In this document: positions 23,911 to 31,937 of the stretch, piece after piece
Layout: each line of letters opens with the position of its first letter
How positions within the stretch are numbered: position 1 is the first letter of the stretch
Assembly (NCBI GenBank): GCA_002027195.1
Contig: MWJO01000088.1
Coordinates: 1 to 36,366, forward strand
Direction: 5' to 3'
Source of the DNA: Streptomyces sp. GKU 895
GTDB lineage: Bacteria > Actinomycetota > Actinomycetes > Streptomycetales > Streptomycetaceae
DNA length: 36,366 nt
Notes under the pieces: generated by a model
The model's input: the letters and a program-made list of their open reading frames with translations, nothing else
What the model was told of the DNA's origin: nothing
The model's database searches: none
Made by a program: the position numbers and the translations under genes

Positions 23911-24878
23911 GCGCGCGGGACCGGTTGACCGACGCCCTGTACGGCCTCGGTTGGGGAGCGGTCAAGAAGCTCCCCGAGCCGGTCGCCGTGCGCCTCGGGC
24001 AGACCATCGCCGACCTCGCCTGGAAGAAGCGCGGCAAGGGCGTCCAGCGGCTGGAGAGCAACTACGCGCGCGTGGTGCCCGACGCGGGCCCCGAGCGGCT
24101 CGCCGAGCTGTCCCGCGCGGGCATGCGCTCGTACCTGCGCTACTGGATGGAGTCCTTCCGGCTGCCCGCGTGGAGCGCCGAGCGCGTCAAGACGGGCTTC
24201 GACCCCAAGGACGTGCACTACCTCACCGACGGCATCGCCTCCGATCGGGGCGTGATCCTCGCGCTACCGCACATGGCCAACTGGGACCTCGCCGGCGCCT
24301 GGGTCACCACCAAGCTGGAGACGCCCTTCACGACCGTGGCCGAGCGCCTCAAGCCGGAGACGCTGTACGACCGTTTCGTCGCCTATCGCGAGGGCCTCGG
24401 CATGGAGGTCCTGCCGCACAGCGGCGGCACCGCCTTCGGCACCCTGGCCCGGCGGCTGCGCGACGGCGGCCTGGTCTGTCTGGTCGCCGAACGCGACCTG
24501 TCGTCGTCCGGCGTCGAGGTCCAGTTCTTCGGCGAGGCGACCCGCATCCCCGCCGGGCCCGCGCTGCTCGCCCAGCAGACGGGGGCGCTGCTGCTCCCCG
24601 TGACGCTCTGGTACGACGACTCGCCGGTGATGCAGGGCAGGGTGCATCCCCCGATCGAGGTGCCCGAGTCAGGTACGCGGGCGGAAAAGACGTCTGTCAT
24701 GGCACAGGCGCTGGCCGATGCCTTCGCCTCGGGCATCGCCGACCATCCGGAGGACTGGCACATGCTGCAGCGGTTGTGGCTCAAGGATCTCGACCCCGGT
24801 AGGCGCCCTCGTGAGGATCGGCATCGTCTGCCCGTACTCCTGGGACGTGCCGGGCGGCGTCCAGTTCCACATCCGTGA
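23907..24878 (+). CDS. Phosphatidylinositol-mannoside acyltransferase (LpxL/LABLAS family)
   Basis: A LpxL-like acyltransferase of ~310-323 residues. The N-terminus is MSARDRLTDALYGLGW. The acyltransferase block contains ALPHMANWDLAGAWV (HxxxxD-like HMANWD), then CLVAERDLSSSGVEVQFFG, and the C-terminus is DWHMLQRLWLKDLDPG. The mycobacterial counterpart acylates PIM at the membrane. GTG 23907 overlaps the stop of pgsA. As written, the frame runs 68 bases into the following mannosyltransferase gene, ending PVPHP. Inserting one G near 24798 would stop it at TAG just after LDPG, so the tail is probably an indel artefact. Confidence 0.88.
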   Translation: MSARDRLTDALYGLGWGAVKKLPEPVAVRLGQTIADLAWKKRGKGVQRLESNYARVVPDAGPERLAELSRAGMRSYLRYWMESFRLPAWSAERVKTGFDPKDVHYLTDGIASDRGVILALPHMANWDLAGAWVTTKLETPFTTVAERLKPETLYDRFVAYREGLGMEVLPHSGGTAFGTLARRLRDGGLVCLVAERDLSSSGVEVQFFGEATRIPAGPALLAQQTGALLLPVTLWYDDSPVMQGRVHPPIEVPESGTRAEKTSVMAQALADAFASGIADHPEDWHMLQRLWLKDLDPGRRPREDRHRLPVLLGRAGRRPVPHP

Positions 24879-25986
24879 TCTGGCCGAGTACTTCATCCGC
24901 CTCGGCCATGACGTCTCCGTCCTCGCCCCGGCCGACGACGACACCCCGCTGCCGCCGTACGTCGTCTCGGCGGGCCGTGCGGTGCCGGTGCCGTACAACG
25001 GCTCGGTGGCCCGGCTGAACTTCGGGTTCCTGTCGGCGGCACGGGTGCGGCGCTGGCTGCACGACGGCGAATTCGACGTCGTCCACATCCACGAGCCGTC
25101 CTCGCCGTCCCTCGGACTGCTGACCTGCTGGGCGGCACAGGGCCCGCTGGTCGCCACGTTCCACACCTCCAACCCGCGCTCCAAGGCGATGATCGCCGCG
25201 TACTCGATCCTCCAGGCCGCCCTGGAGAAGATCAGCGCGCGCATCGCGGTGAGCGAGTACGCCCGGCGCACGCTGGTGGAGCACCTCGGCGGCGACGCGG
25301 TCGTGATCCCCAACGGCGTCGACGTCGACTTCTTCGCCAAGGCCGAGCCCAAGCCCGAGTGGCAGGGCGACACCATCGGCTTCATCGGCCGCATCGACGA
25401 GCCCCGCAAGGGTCTGCCGGTGCTGATGAGGGCCCTGCCGAAGATCCTCGCCGAGCGGCCGCAGACCCGGCTGCTGGTGGCGGGGCGCGGTGACGAGGAG
25501 GAGGCGGTGGAGTCGCTCCCGGCGGAGCTGCGCTCGCGCGTCGAGTTCCTCGGCATGATCAGCGACGAGGACAAGGCGCGCTTCCTGCGCAGCGTCGACC
25601 TGTACATCGCCCCCAACACCGGCGGCGAGAGCTTCGGCATCATCCTGGTGGAGGCCATGTCCGCGGGCGCCCCGGTGCTCGCCTCCGACCTCGACGCCTT
25701 CGCCCAGGTCCTCGACCAGGGCGCGGCGGGCGAGCTCTTCACCAACGAGGACGCGGACGACCTCGCGGAGGCGGCCGTACGCCTGCTGTCGGACCCGGAA
25801 CGGCTCGCGGAACTGCGCGAGCGCGGCAGCGCGCACGTACGGCGCTTCGACTGGTCGACGGTCGGCGCGGACATCCTGTCGGTCTACGAGACGGTGACGG
25901 CGGGCGCGGCGGCGGTGGCGGCGACGGACGACGACAGGGCCTCGGACTGCGGCGCGGTTGGCGGCGCGCGGGACGGACGGGGCTGA
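24811..25986 (+). CDS. pimA: Phosphatidylinositol alpha-mannosyltransferase (GT4)
   Basis: A 391-residue GT-B glycosyltransferase. The N-terminal acceptor domain starts IGIVCPYSWDVPGGVQFHI, a family hallmark, with DVVHIHEPSSPSLG. The C-terminal domain has the GDP-sugar site: GFIGRIDEPRKG, then NTGGESFGIILVEAMS, which contains the EX7E pair. It transfers the first mannose from GDP-mannose to PI at the cytosolic membrane face. GTG 24811 is fixed by homology of the first strand, although no RBS is clear. The last ~30 residues (AAAVAATDDDRASDCG) are a disordered Asp/Ala tail. It is the end of the pgsA–acyltransferase–pimA unit. Confidence 0.9.
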   Translation: MRIGIVCPYSWDVPGGVQFHIRDLAEYFIRLGHDVSVLAPADDDTPLPPYVVSAGRAVPVPYNGSVARLNFGFLSAARVRRWLHDGEFDVVHIHEPSSPSLGLLTCWAAQGPLVATFHTSNPRSKAMIAAYSILQAALEKISARIAVSEYARRTLVEHLGGDAVVIPNGVDVDFFAKAEPKPEWQGDTIGFIGRIDEPRKGLPVLMRALPKILAERPQTRLLVAGRGDEEEAVESLPAELRSRVEFLGMISDEDKARFLRSVDLYIAPNTGGESFGIILVEAMSAGAPVLASDLDAFAQVLDQGAAGELFTNEDADDLAEAAVRLLSDPERLAELRERGSAHVRRFDWSTVGADILSVYETVTAGAAAVAATDDDRASDCGAVGGARDGRG

Positions 25987-26099
25987 CGGGCTGCGGGTGG
26001 CCTCTGGGCCGACCGGGGTCGGCGTGGACTTCGGGTGCGGCTGGGGTGACGTGGGTCTCGGCGCGATGGGGCGCGGTCTCGGGCGCGGCCGGGCGTGCG

Positions 26100-26330
26100 T
26101 GAGATCGGCGTGCCGGGGCCGACGTGGGCTTGGGGCGGGGAGGCGGCATCGGGCGTGGCTGGACCGGCGTGGGCTTGGGGCGCGAGCGCACCGGCGGGCT
26201 TGGGCGTGGCCGGTGCGCGTGAGCATCGGGCGTGCCGGGCCGACGTGGGCCTGGGGCGGCGGTCGGGGTGGCGTCGATTTCGGGCGCGACCGGCCGGCGT
26301 GAGCTTGAGGCGCGGGCGGCGGTGGTGTGG
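26100..26330. repeat. Degenerate G-rich repeats in an otherwise gene-free interval
   Basis: Between pimA (25986) and the LemA-like gene (26394), about 400 bp holds no credible gene. A 20-base core of the form GCCGACGTGGGCTTGGGGCG recurs at ~26118, 26163, 26239 and 26293 with one to four mismatches and spacers of 44, 76 and 54 bp. The interval is extremely G-rich on the plus strand and has open frames by composition only. It may be decayed tandem repeats; no regulatory meaning is clear. Confidence 0.6.
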
Positions 26331-26380
26331 CCGGGGTGGTGTGAGCCGAGGGGTGCGTAGGGCTGTGGGTGGGCGTCGGT

Positions 26381-26386
26381 AGTGTT
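26381..26386 (+). promoter_or_regulatory. -10-like element for a leaderless LemA-like gene
   Basis: TAGTGT at 26381-26386 lies eight bases before GTG 26394. This spacing puts the transcript start at or near the start codon, as in leaderless Streptomyces genes. There is no Shine-Dalgarno before the GTG. Confidence 0.35.
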
Positions 26387-26393
26387 GCCGCCC

Positions 26394-26936
26394 GTGACCG
26401 CAACCCTCATCTGGATCCTCGTCGCTCTCGTCGCGATCGGCCTCTACTTGAGCTGGACCGCAGGCCGGCTCGACCGTCTGCACGCCCGGATCGACGCCGC
26501 CCGCGCCGCGCTCGACGCGCAGTTGCTGCGCCGTGCGTCGGTGGCCCAGGAGCTCGCGACGTCCGGCGTTCTGGACCCCGCCGCGTCGATCGTCCTCTAC
26601 GAGGCCGCCCATGCCGCCCGGCAGGCAGAGGAGGAGCAGCGGGAGGTCGCCGAGAGCGAGCTGAGCCAGGCGCTGCGGGCCGTGTTCGCGGAGACGGCGC
26701 AGGTGGAGACGGTGAAGGAGGCACCCGGGGGAGAGGCCGCGATCCACGAGCTGACCGAGGCGGTACGCCGGGTTCCGATGGCCCGGCGCTTCCACAACGA
26801 CGCCGTCGGCGGGGCCCGTCGGCTGCGCGAGCACCGCAAGGTCCGCTGGTTCCGGCTGGCCGGTCACGCCCCGTTCCCCATGGCGTTCGAGATGGACGAC
26901 GAGCCTCCGGCGGCCCTGGTGGACCGGGCCGGATAG
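26394..26936 (+). CDS. LemA-like membrane-anchored protein
   Basis: A 180-residue protein with one N-terminal helix (ATLIWILVALVAIGLYLSW) that should face its long helical domain away from the membrane. The body reads like LemA: RLHARIDAARAALDAQLLRR early, a coiled-coil-rich middle, and FHNDAV near residue 140, which matches the FNxAV region of LemA. Its role is unknown. The start is GTG 26394; an alternative TTG at 26382 is weaker. It lies between pimA and pdxS, on the same strand, and is followed by a 126-bp gap. Confidence 0.7.
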   Translation: MTATLIWILVALVAIGLYLSWTAGRLDRLHARIDAARAALDAQLLRRASVAQELATSGVLDPAASIVLYEAAHAARQAEEEQREVAESELSQALRAVFAETAQVETVKEAPGGEAAIHELTEAVRRVPMARRFHNDAVGGARRLREHRKVRWFRLAGHAPFPMAFEMDDEPPAALVDRAG

Positions 26937-27062
26937 CGGTTCCGGCCCCTCGCCGGCCGCAAAACGATCCACCGCCTGACTATTGGCCCTTGCTGTGGCC
27001 TGGTCCCTTCACGTTTCCTCGGTGCTGCAGAAATCCTCTTTTCACATCAGTGAGGTCAACCC

Positions 27063-27968
27063 GTGTCCAGCACCGAGAACCAGACCCCCGAGACCGGCAC
27101 CGCGCGCGTGAAGCGCGGCATGGCCGAGCAGCTCAAGGGCGGCGTGATCATGGACGTCGTGACCCCGGAGCAGGCGAAGATCGCCGAGGACGCGGGCGCC
27201 GTCGCCGTCATGGCCCTGGAGCGGGTCCCGGCCGACATCCGCAAGGACGGCGGCGTGGCCCGGATGTCCGACCCGGACATGATCGAGGGCATCATCGACG
27301 CGGTCTCCATCCCCGTGATGGCCAAGTCCCGCATCGGCCACTTCGTCGAGGCCCAGGTCCTGCAGTCCCTCGGCGTCGACTACATCGACGAGTCCGAGGT
27401 CCTCACCCCGGCCGACGAGGTCAACCACTCCGACAAGTGGGCCTTCACGACCCCCTTCGTCTGCGGCGCCACCAACCTCGGTGAGGCCCTGCGCCGCATC
27501 GCCGAGGGCGCGGCCATGATCCGCTCCAAGGGCGAGGCCGGCACCGGCAACGTCGTCGAGGCCGTCCGCCACCTGCGCCAGATCAAGAACGAGATCGCCA
27601 AGCTGCGCGGCTTCGACAACAACGAGCTGTACGCCGCCGCCAAGGAGCTGCGCGCCCCGTACGAGCTCGTCAAGGAAGTCTCCGAGCTCGGCAAGCTCCC
27701 CGTGGTGCTGTTCTCCGCCGGCGGTGTCGCCACCCCCGCGGACGCCGCGCTCATGCGCCAGCTCGGCGCCGAGGGCGTCTTCGTCGGCTCCGGCATCTTC
27801 AAGTCCGGCGACCCGGCCAAGCGCGCCGCCGCCATCGTGAAGGCCACCACCTTCTACGACGACCCGAAGATCATCGCCGACGCGTCCCGCAACCTGGGCG
27901 AGGCCATGGTCGGCATCAACTGCGACACCCTCCCCGAGGCCGAGCGTTACGCGAACCGAGGCTGGTAA
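27063..27968 (+). CDS. pdxS: Pyridoxal 5'-phosphate synthase lyase subunit PdxS (Pdx1)
   Basis: A 301-residue beta/alpha-barrel enzyme that, with PdxT, makes PLP from ribose-5-phosphate, glyceraldehyde-3-phosphate and glutamine-derived ammonia. Landmarks are GGVIMDVVTPEQAKIAED, the substrate-linked Lys in VMAKSRIGHF, PFVCGATNLGEALRRI, AMIRSKGEAGTGNVVEA, and the C-terminal LFSAGGVATPADAALM and GVFVGSGIF. All expected residues are present. GTG 27063 has GAGG upstream. Its TAA overlaps the ATG of pdxT (TAATG), so the two subunits are translationally coupled. The 126-bp upstream region contains pyrimidine-rich sequence but no certain operator. Confidence 0.96.
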   Translation: MSSTENQTPETGTARVKRGMAEQLKGGVIMDVVTPEQAKIAEDAGAVAVMALERVPADIRKDGGVARMSDPDMIEGIIDAVSIPVMAKSRIGHFVEAQVLQSLGVDYIDESEVLTPADEVNHSDKWAFTTPFVCGATNLGEALRRIAEGAAMIRSKGEAGTGNVVEAVRHLRQIKNEIAKLRGFDNNELYAAAKELRAPYELVKEVSELGKLPVVLFSAGGVATPADAALMRQLGAEGVFVGSGIFKSGDPAKRAAAIVKATTFYDDPKIIADASRNLGEAMVGINCDTLPEAERYANRGW

Positions 27969-28575
27969 TGACCGATCCCGTCATCGGAGTGCTCGCACTC
28001 CAGGGCGACGTACGGGAGCACCTGATCGCCCTGGCCGCGGCGGACGCCGTGGCCAGGCCGGTCCGGCGCCCCGAGGAACTCGCCGAGGTGGACGGCCTCG
28101 TCGTCCCCGGCGGTGAGTCCACGACCATCTCCAAGCTGGCCGTCCTGTTCGGCGTGATGGAGCCCCTCCGCGCGCGCGTGCGGGCCGGTACGTGCCCGTC
28201 TACGGCACCTGTGCGGGCATGATCATGCTCGCCGACAAGATCCTCGACCCGCGCTCGGGCCAGGAGACGATCGGCGGCATCGACATGATCGTGCGCCGCA
28301 ACGCCTTCGGACGTCAGAACGAGTCCTTCGAGGCCGAGGTCGACGTGCGGGGCGTTCCGGGCCATCCTGTGGAGGGCGTCTTCATCCGCGCCCCGTGGGT
28401 GGAGTCCGTGGGCGCCGAGGTCGAGGTGCTCGCCGAGCACGACGGCCACATCGTCGCGGTCCGCCAGGGCACCGCGCTCGCCACGTCGTTCCACCCCGAA
28501 CTGACCGGCGACCACCGCGTGCACTCCCTGTTCGTCGACATGGTGCGCGCGAACCGCACGGCGGAGTCCTTGTAG
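27968..28575 (+). pseudogene. pdxT: PLP synthase glutaminase subunit PdxT; frameshifted in this sequence
   Basis: The first part (MTDPVIGVLALQGDVREH, then LVVPGGESTTISKL) runs to PLRARVRAG, where frame is lost near 28185-28192. The catalytic part continues as PVYGTCAGMIMLADKILD in the +2 frame, through the Cys nucleophile of GTCAG, to SFHPELTGDHRVHSLFVDM with the His/Glu of the triad, ending AESL at 28575. The span of 608 bases is one short of 203 codons. Either one base is lost or two gained. PdxT strips ammonia from glutamine and passes it to PdxS. A frameshift error is much more likely than loss, because pdxS is intact and the catalytic residues are preserved. Confidence 0.92.
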
Positions 28576-28623
28576 GATCTCTGGCGTTCGTTATGTAGAG
28601 GGTTACGCGAAGGAGACAGGCAG

Positions 28624-29376
28624 ATGTCCGGCCACTCTAAATGGGCTACGACGAAGCACAAGAAGGCCGTGATCGACGCCAAGCGCGGCAAGCTCTTCGC
28701 GAAGCTGATCAAGAACATCGAGGTCGCGGCGCGCATGGGCGGCGTCGATCTCGAGGGCAACCCGACGCTCTACGACGCCGTCCAGAAGGCCAAGAAGCAG
28801 TCGGTCCCGAACAAGAACATCGACTCCGCGATCAAGCGCGGCGGCGGTCTCGAGGCCGGCGGCGCCGACTACGAGACGATCATGTACGAGGGCTACGGCC
28901 CGAACGGCGTCGCGGTGCTCATCGAGTGCCTCACCGACAACCGCAACCGCGCCGCCTCCGACGTCCGTGTCGCCATGACCCGCAACGGCGGCTCCATGGC
29001 CGACCCGGGCTCGGTGTCGTACCTCTTCAACCGCAAGGGCGTCGTGATCGTCCCCAAGGGCGAGCTGTCCGAGGACGACGTCCTCGAGGTCGTCCTCGAC
29101 GCGGGCGCCGAGGAGGTCAACGACCTCGGTGAGTCCTTCGAGGTGCTCAGCGAGGCCACCGACCTGGTCGCGGTTCGCACCGCCCTCCAGGACGCGGGCA
29201 TCGACTACGACTCCGCCGAGGCCAACTTCGTCCCGACCATGCAGGTCGAGCTGGACGAGGAGGGCGCCAAGAAGATCTTCAAGCTGATCGACGCGCTGGA
29301 GGACAGCGACGACGTGCAGAACGTCTTCGCCAACTTCGACGTGAGCGACGAGGTCATGGAGAAGGTTGACGCCTGA
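28624..29376 (+). CDS. YebC/PmpR family DNA-binding protein (TACO1-like)
   Basis: A 250-residue protein with the family start SGHSKWATTKHKKAVIDAKR and the later motifs GGADYETIMYEGYGPNG and LIECLTDNRNRAASDVR. Family members are DNA/RNA-associated, reported as transcription regulators or, for the mitochondrial relative, as a translation activator. The position immediately before ruvC is usual. ATG 28624 follows AAGGAG with good spacing (GAAGGAGACAGGCAG). It is followed by a strong terminator. Confidence 0.95.
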   Translation: MSGHSKWATTKHKKAVIDAKRGKLFAKLIKNIEVAARMGGVDLEGNPTLYDAVQKAKKQSVPNKNIDSAIKRGGGLEAGGADYETIMYEGYGPNGVAVLIECLTDNRNRAASDVRVAMTRNGGSMADPGSVSYLFNRKGVVIVPKGELSEDDVLEVVLDAGAEEVNDLGESFEVLSEATDLVAVRTALQDAGIDYDSAEANFVPTMQVELDEEGAKKIFKLIDALEDSDDVQNVFANFDVSDEVMEKVDA

Positions 29377-29398
29377 GCCGACGCTCCGGATTCGAACG

Positions 29399-29424
29399 GG
29401 CCGACGGGACACACCCCGTCGGCC
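29399..29424 (+). terminator. Terminator between yebC and ruvC
   Basis: GGCCGACGGG (29399-29408) pairs perfectly with CCCGTCGGCC (29415-29424) around ACACAC, 22 bases after the yebC stop. It separates the yebC transcript from ruvCAB, for which a TAGCCT -10 candidate lies at 29448-29453. Confidence 0.85.
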
Positions 29425-29486
29425 GTCGCATTGTCGGTGGCACCCGATAGCCTGCACAAACAGGCGATCGAGCGGGAGGGGGCGTG

Positions 29487-30053
29487 GTGCGCGTACTCGG
29501 GGTGGACCCCGGTCTCACGCGATGCGGTGTCGGTGTCGTCGAGGGAGTCGCCGGGCGGCCGCTGACGATGGTCGGCGTCGGTGTCGTACGGACGCCCGCG
29601 GACGCCGAGTTGGGCCACCGCCTCGTCGCGATCGAGCAGGGCATCGAGCAGTGGCTGGACGAGCACCGGCCCGAATTCGTCGCCGTGGAGCGGGTGTTCA
29701 GCCAGCACAACGTCCGTACGGTCATGGGCACCGCCCAGGCCAGTGCCGTCGCCATGCTGTGCGCCGCCCGCCGCGGCATCCCCGTCGCCCTGCACACGCC
29801 CAGCGAGGTCAAGGCCGCCGTCACCGGCAGCGGCCGCGCCGACAAGGCCCAGGTCGGCGCCATGGTGACCCGCCTGCTGCGGCTCGACGCGCCCCCGAAA
29901 CCGGCCGACGCCGCCGACGCCCTCGCCCTCGCCATCTGCCACATCTGGCGCGCCCCCGCGCAGAACCGACTCCAGCAGGCCGTGGCCCTGCACGCCAAGA
30001 AAGCACCGGCCGCCCCCACGGCACGGGTCACCTCGAAAGGCCGTACGGCATGA
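29487..30053 (+). CDS. ruvC: Holliday junction resolvase RuvC
   Basis: A 188-residue RNase-H-fold endonuclease. The four catalytic acids are visible: Asp in VLGVDPGLTRCG, Glu in VERVFSQHN and the Asp pair in DAADALALAICH. It cuts Holliday junctions symmetrically, guided by RuvAB. GTG 29487 is preferred over GTG 29484 because the GGGAGGG stretch (29475-29481) is then better placed. The TGA overlaps ATG of ruvA (ATGA). The tail AKKAPAAPTARVTSKGRTA is a basic extension. No LexA box (GAAC-N4-GTTC type) is seen upstream. Confidence 0.96.
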   Translation: MRVLGVDPGLTRCGVGVVEGVAGRPLTMVGVGVVRTPADAELGHRLVAIEQGIEQWLDEHRPEFVAVERVFSQHNVRTVMGTAQASAVAMLCAARRGIPVALHTPSEVKAAVTGSGRADKAQVGAMVTRLLRLDAPPKPADAADALALAICHIWRAPAQNRLQQAVALHAKKAPAAPTARVTSKGRTA

Positions 30054-30655
30054 TCGCCTTCGTCAGCGGCACGGTCGCCGCGCTCGCCCCCGACACCGCC
30101 GTCGTCGAGGTCGGCGGCGTCGGCATGGCCGTGCAGTGCACGCCGAACACGCTGTCCACGCTCCGCCTCGGCAAGCCCGCCAAGCTCGCCACCTCCCTCG
30201 TCGTCCGCGAGGACTCGCTCACCCTCTACGGCTTCGTGGACGACGACGAACGCCAGGTCTTCGAGCTGCTCCAGACCGCGAGCGGCGTCGGCCCCCGCCT
30301 CGCCCAGGCGATGCTCGCGGTCCACACCCCGGACGCCCTGCGCCGCGCGATCTCCACCGGCGACGAGAAGGCCCTCACCGCCGTCCCCGGCATCGGCAAG
30401 AAGGGCGCCCAGAAACTGCTGCTGGAGCTGAAGGACCGGCTCGGCGAACCGGTCGGGTCCCCCGCGATCGGCGCCCCGGTCACCCAGGGCTGGCGCGACC
30501 AGCTGCACGCGGCCCTCATCGGCCTGGGCTACGCGACCCGCGAGGCCGACGAGGCGGTGTCCGCCGTGGCGCCGCAGGCCGAGGCCGCCGACGGCACGCC
30601 CCAGGTGGGCCAGCTGCTGAAGGCCGCCCTGCAGACCCTGAACCGCGCCCGCTAG
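30050..30655 (+). CDS. ruvA: Holliday junction DNA-binding protein RuvA
   Basis: A 201-residue protein. The OB-fold N-terminus is IAFVSGTVAALAPDTAVVEV. Two helix-hairpin-helix elements follow: QTASGVGPRLAQAML and TAVPGIGKKGAQKLLLELKD. The C-terminal RuvB-binding helix domain is LHAALIGLGYATREADEAV. A RuvA tetramer holds the junction and loads RuvB. ATG 30050 overlaps the ruvC stop. It is intact and complete. Confidence 0.96.
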   Translation: MIAFVSGTVAALAPDTAVVEVGGVGMAVQCTPNTLSTLRLGKPAKLATSLVVREDSLTLYGFVDDDERQVFELLQTASGVGPRLAQAMLAVHTPDALRRAISTGDEKALTAVPGIGKKGAQKLLLELKDRLGEPVGSPAIGAPVTQGWRDQLHAALIGLGYATREADEAVSAVAPQAEAADGTPQVGQLLKAALQTLNRAR

Positions 30656-30665
30656 GAGAACGTCA

Positions 30666-31739
30666 GTGAACTGGGACGACACGACCGGCACCGACGCCGC
30701 CGACGAACGGCTGGTGGCCTCCGTCGCCGACCGTGAGGACCAGGCCGTCGAGGCCGCCCTGCGCCCCAAGGACCTGGGCGAGTTCATCGGCCAGGAGAAG
30801 GTCCGCGAGCAGCTCGACCTCGTCCTGCGCGCCGCACGCGCGCGGGGCGCCACCGCCGACCATGTGCTGCTCTCCGGCGCCCCCGGCCTCGGCAAGACCA
30901 CCCTGTCGATGATCATCGCCGCCGAGATGGGCGCCCCGATCCGCATCACGTCCGGGCCCGCCATCCAGCACGCCGGCGACCTCGCCGCGATCCTCTCCTC
31001 CCTCCAGGAGGGCGAGGTCCTCTTCCTCGACGAGATCCACCGCATGTCCCGGCCCGCCGAGGAGATGCTGTACATGGCGATGGAGGACTTCCGCGTCGAC
31101 GTCATCGTCGGCAAGGGCCCGGGCGCCACCGCGATCCCGCTCGAACTGCCCCCCTTCACCCTGGTCGGCGCCACCACGCGCGCGGGCCTGCTGCCACCCC
31201 CGCTGCGCGACCGCTTCGGTTTCACCGCGCACATGGAGTTCTACGAGCCCGCCGAGCTCCAGCGCGTCATCCACCGCTCGGCGAACCTCCTCGACGTCGA
31301 GATCGACACCGACGGCGCCGCCGAGATCGCCGGCCGCTCCCGCGGCACGCCCCGCATCGCCAACCGCCTGCTGCGCCGCGTACGGGACTACGCGCAGGTC
31401 AAGGCCGACGGCATGATCACCCGCGAGATCGCCGCGGCCGCCCTCCAGGTCTACGAGGTCGACGCCCGCGGGCTCGACCGGCTCGACCGGGGCGTCCTCG
31501 AAGCCCTGCTGAAGCTGTTCGGCGGCGGCCCGGTAGGCCTGTCCACGCTCGCCGTCGCGGTGGGGGAGGAGCGCGAGACCGTGGAGGAGGTCGCCGAACC
31601 CTTCCTCGTCCGGGAGGGACTGCTCGCCCGCACCCCGCGCGGCCGGGTCGCCACCCCCGCCGCGTGGGCGCATCTCGGCCTCACCCCGCCGCGCTCGGCG
31701 GCCACAGGAAACGGACAACAGGACCTGTTCGGGACGTGA
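30666..31739 (+). CDS. ruvB: Holliday junction branch-migration ATPase RuvB
   Basis: A 357-residue AAA+ motor with Walker A GAPGLGKTT, Walker B LFLDEIHR, sensor region LVGATTRAGLLPPPLRDRFG, and arginine-finger/sensor 2 part SRGTPRIANRLLRRVRD. The C-terminal winged helix is PFLVREGLLARTPRGRVAT. It pulls DNA through the RuvA-bound junction. The start is GTG 30666, with AGGAGA seven bases upstream, 10 bp after ruvA. The gene ends DLFGT, after which a 198-bp interval precedes yajC. Confidence 0.97.
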   Translation: MNWDDTTGTDAADERLVASVADREDQAVEAALRPKDLGEFIGQEKVREQLDLVLRAARARGATADHVLLSGAPGLGKTTLSMIIAAEMGAPIRITSGPAIQHAGDLAAILSSLQEGEVLFLDEIHRMSRPAEEMLYMAMEDFRVDVIVGKGPGATAIPLELPPFTLVGATTRAGLLPPPLRDRFGFTAHMEFYEPAELQRVIHRSANLLDVEIDTDGAAEIAGRSRGTPRIANRLLRRVRDYAQVKADGMITREIAAAALQVYEVDARGLDRLDRGVLEALLKLFGGGPVGLSTLAVAVGEERETVEEVAEPFLVREGLLARTPRGRVATPAAWAHLGLTPPRSAATGNGQQDLFGT

Positions 31740-31810
31740 CGCCTGACGCGGCGCCGGGCGTGATGGCTTTGTGACGGCGGGGCATTGGCCGGGCCAGGAA
31801 CCCGGGTGCC

Positions 31811-31909
31811 ATGCTGAGCGTTGTTCCATGCGCGCGGACTCGCTTAGACTCCGCCGATGCCGCCTTTGTCGGCGGCGCACAAACCCCCAACCATCAGGCC
31901 GCTCAGCAT
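31811..31909. promoter_or_regulatory. Candidate yajC promoter region with inverted repeats
   Basis: The ruvB–yajC gap holds TTGTTC, an 18-base spacer and TAGACT, a plausible -35/-10 pair near 31821-31850. ATGCTGAGCG (31811-31820) and CGCTCAGCAT (31900-31909) are perfect 10-base complements flanking it, and a CCGCCGA/TCGGCGG hairpin lies between. The arms may be chance or may shape a read-through transcript. Confidence 0.3.
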
Positions 31910-31937
31910 CGCGGTCGCGTGAAGGAAGTACCGACCC

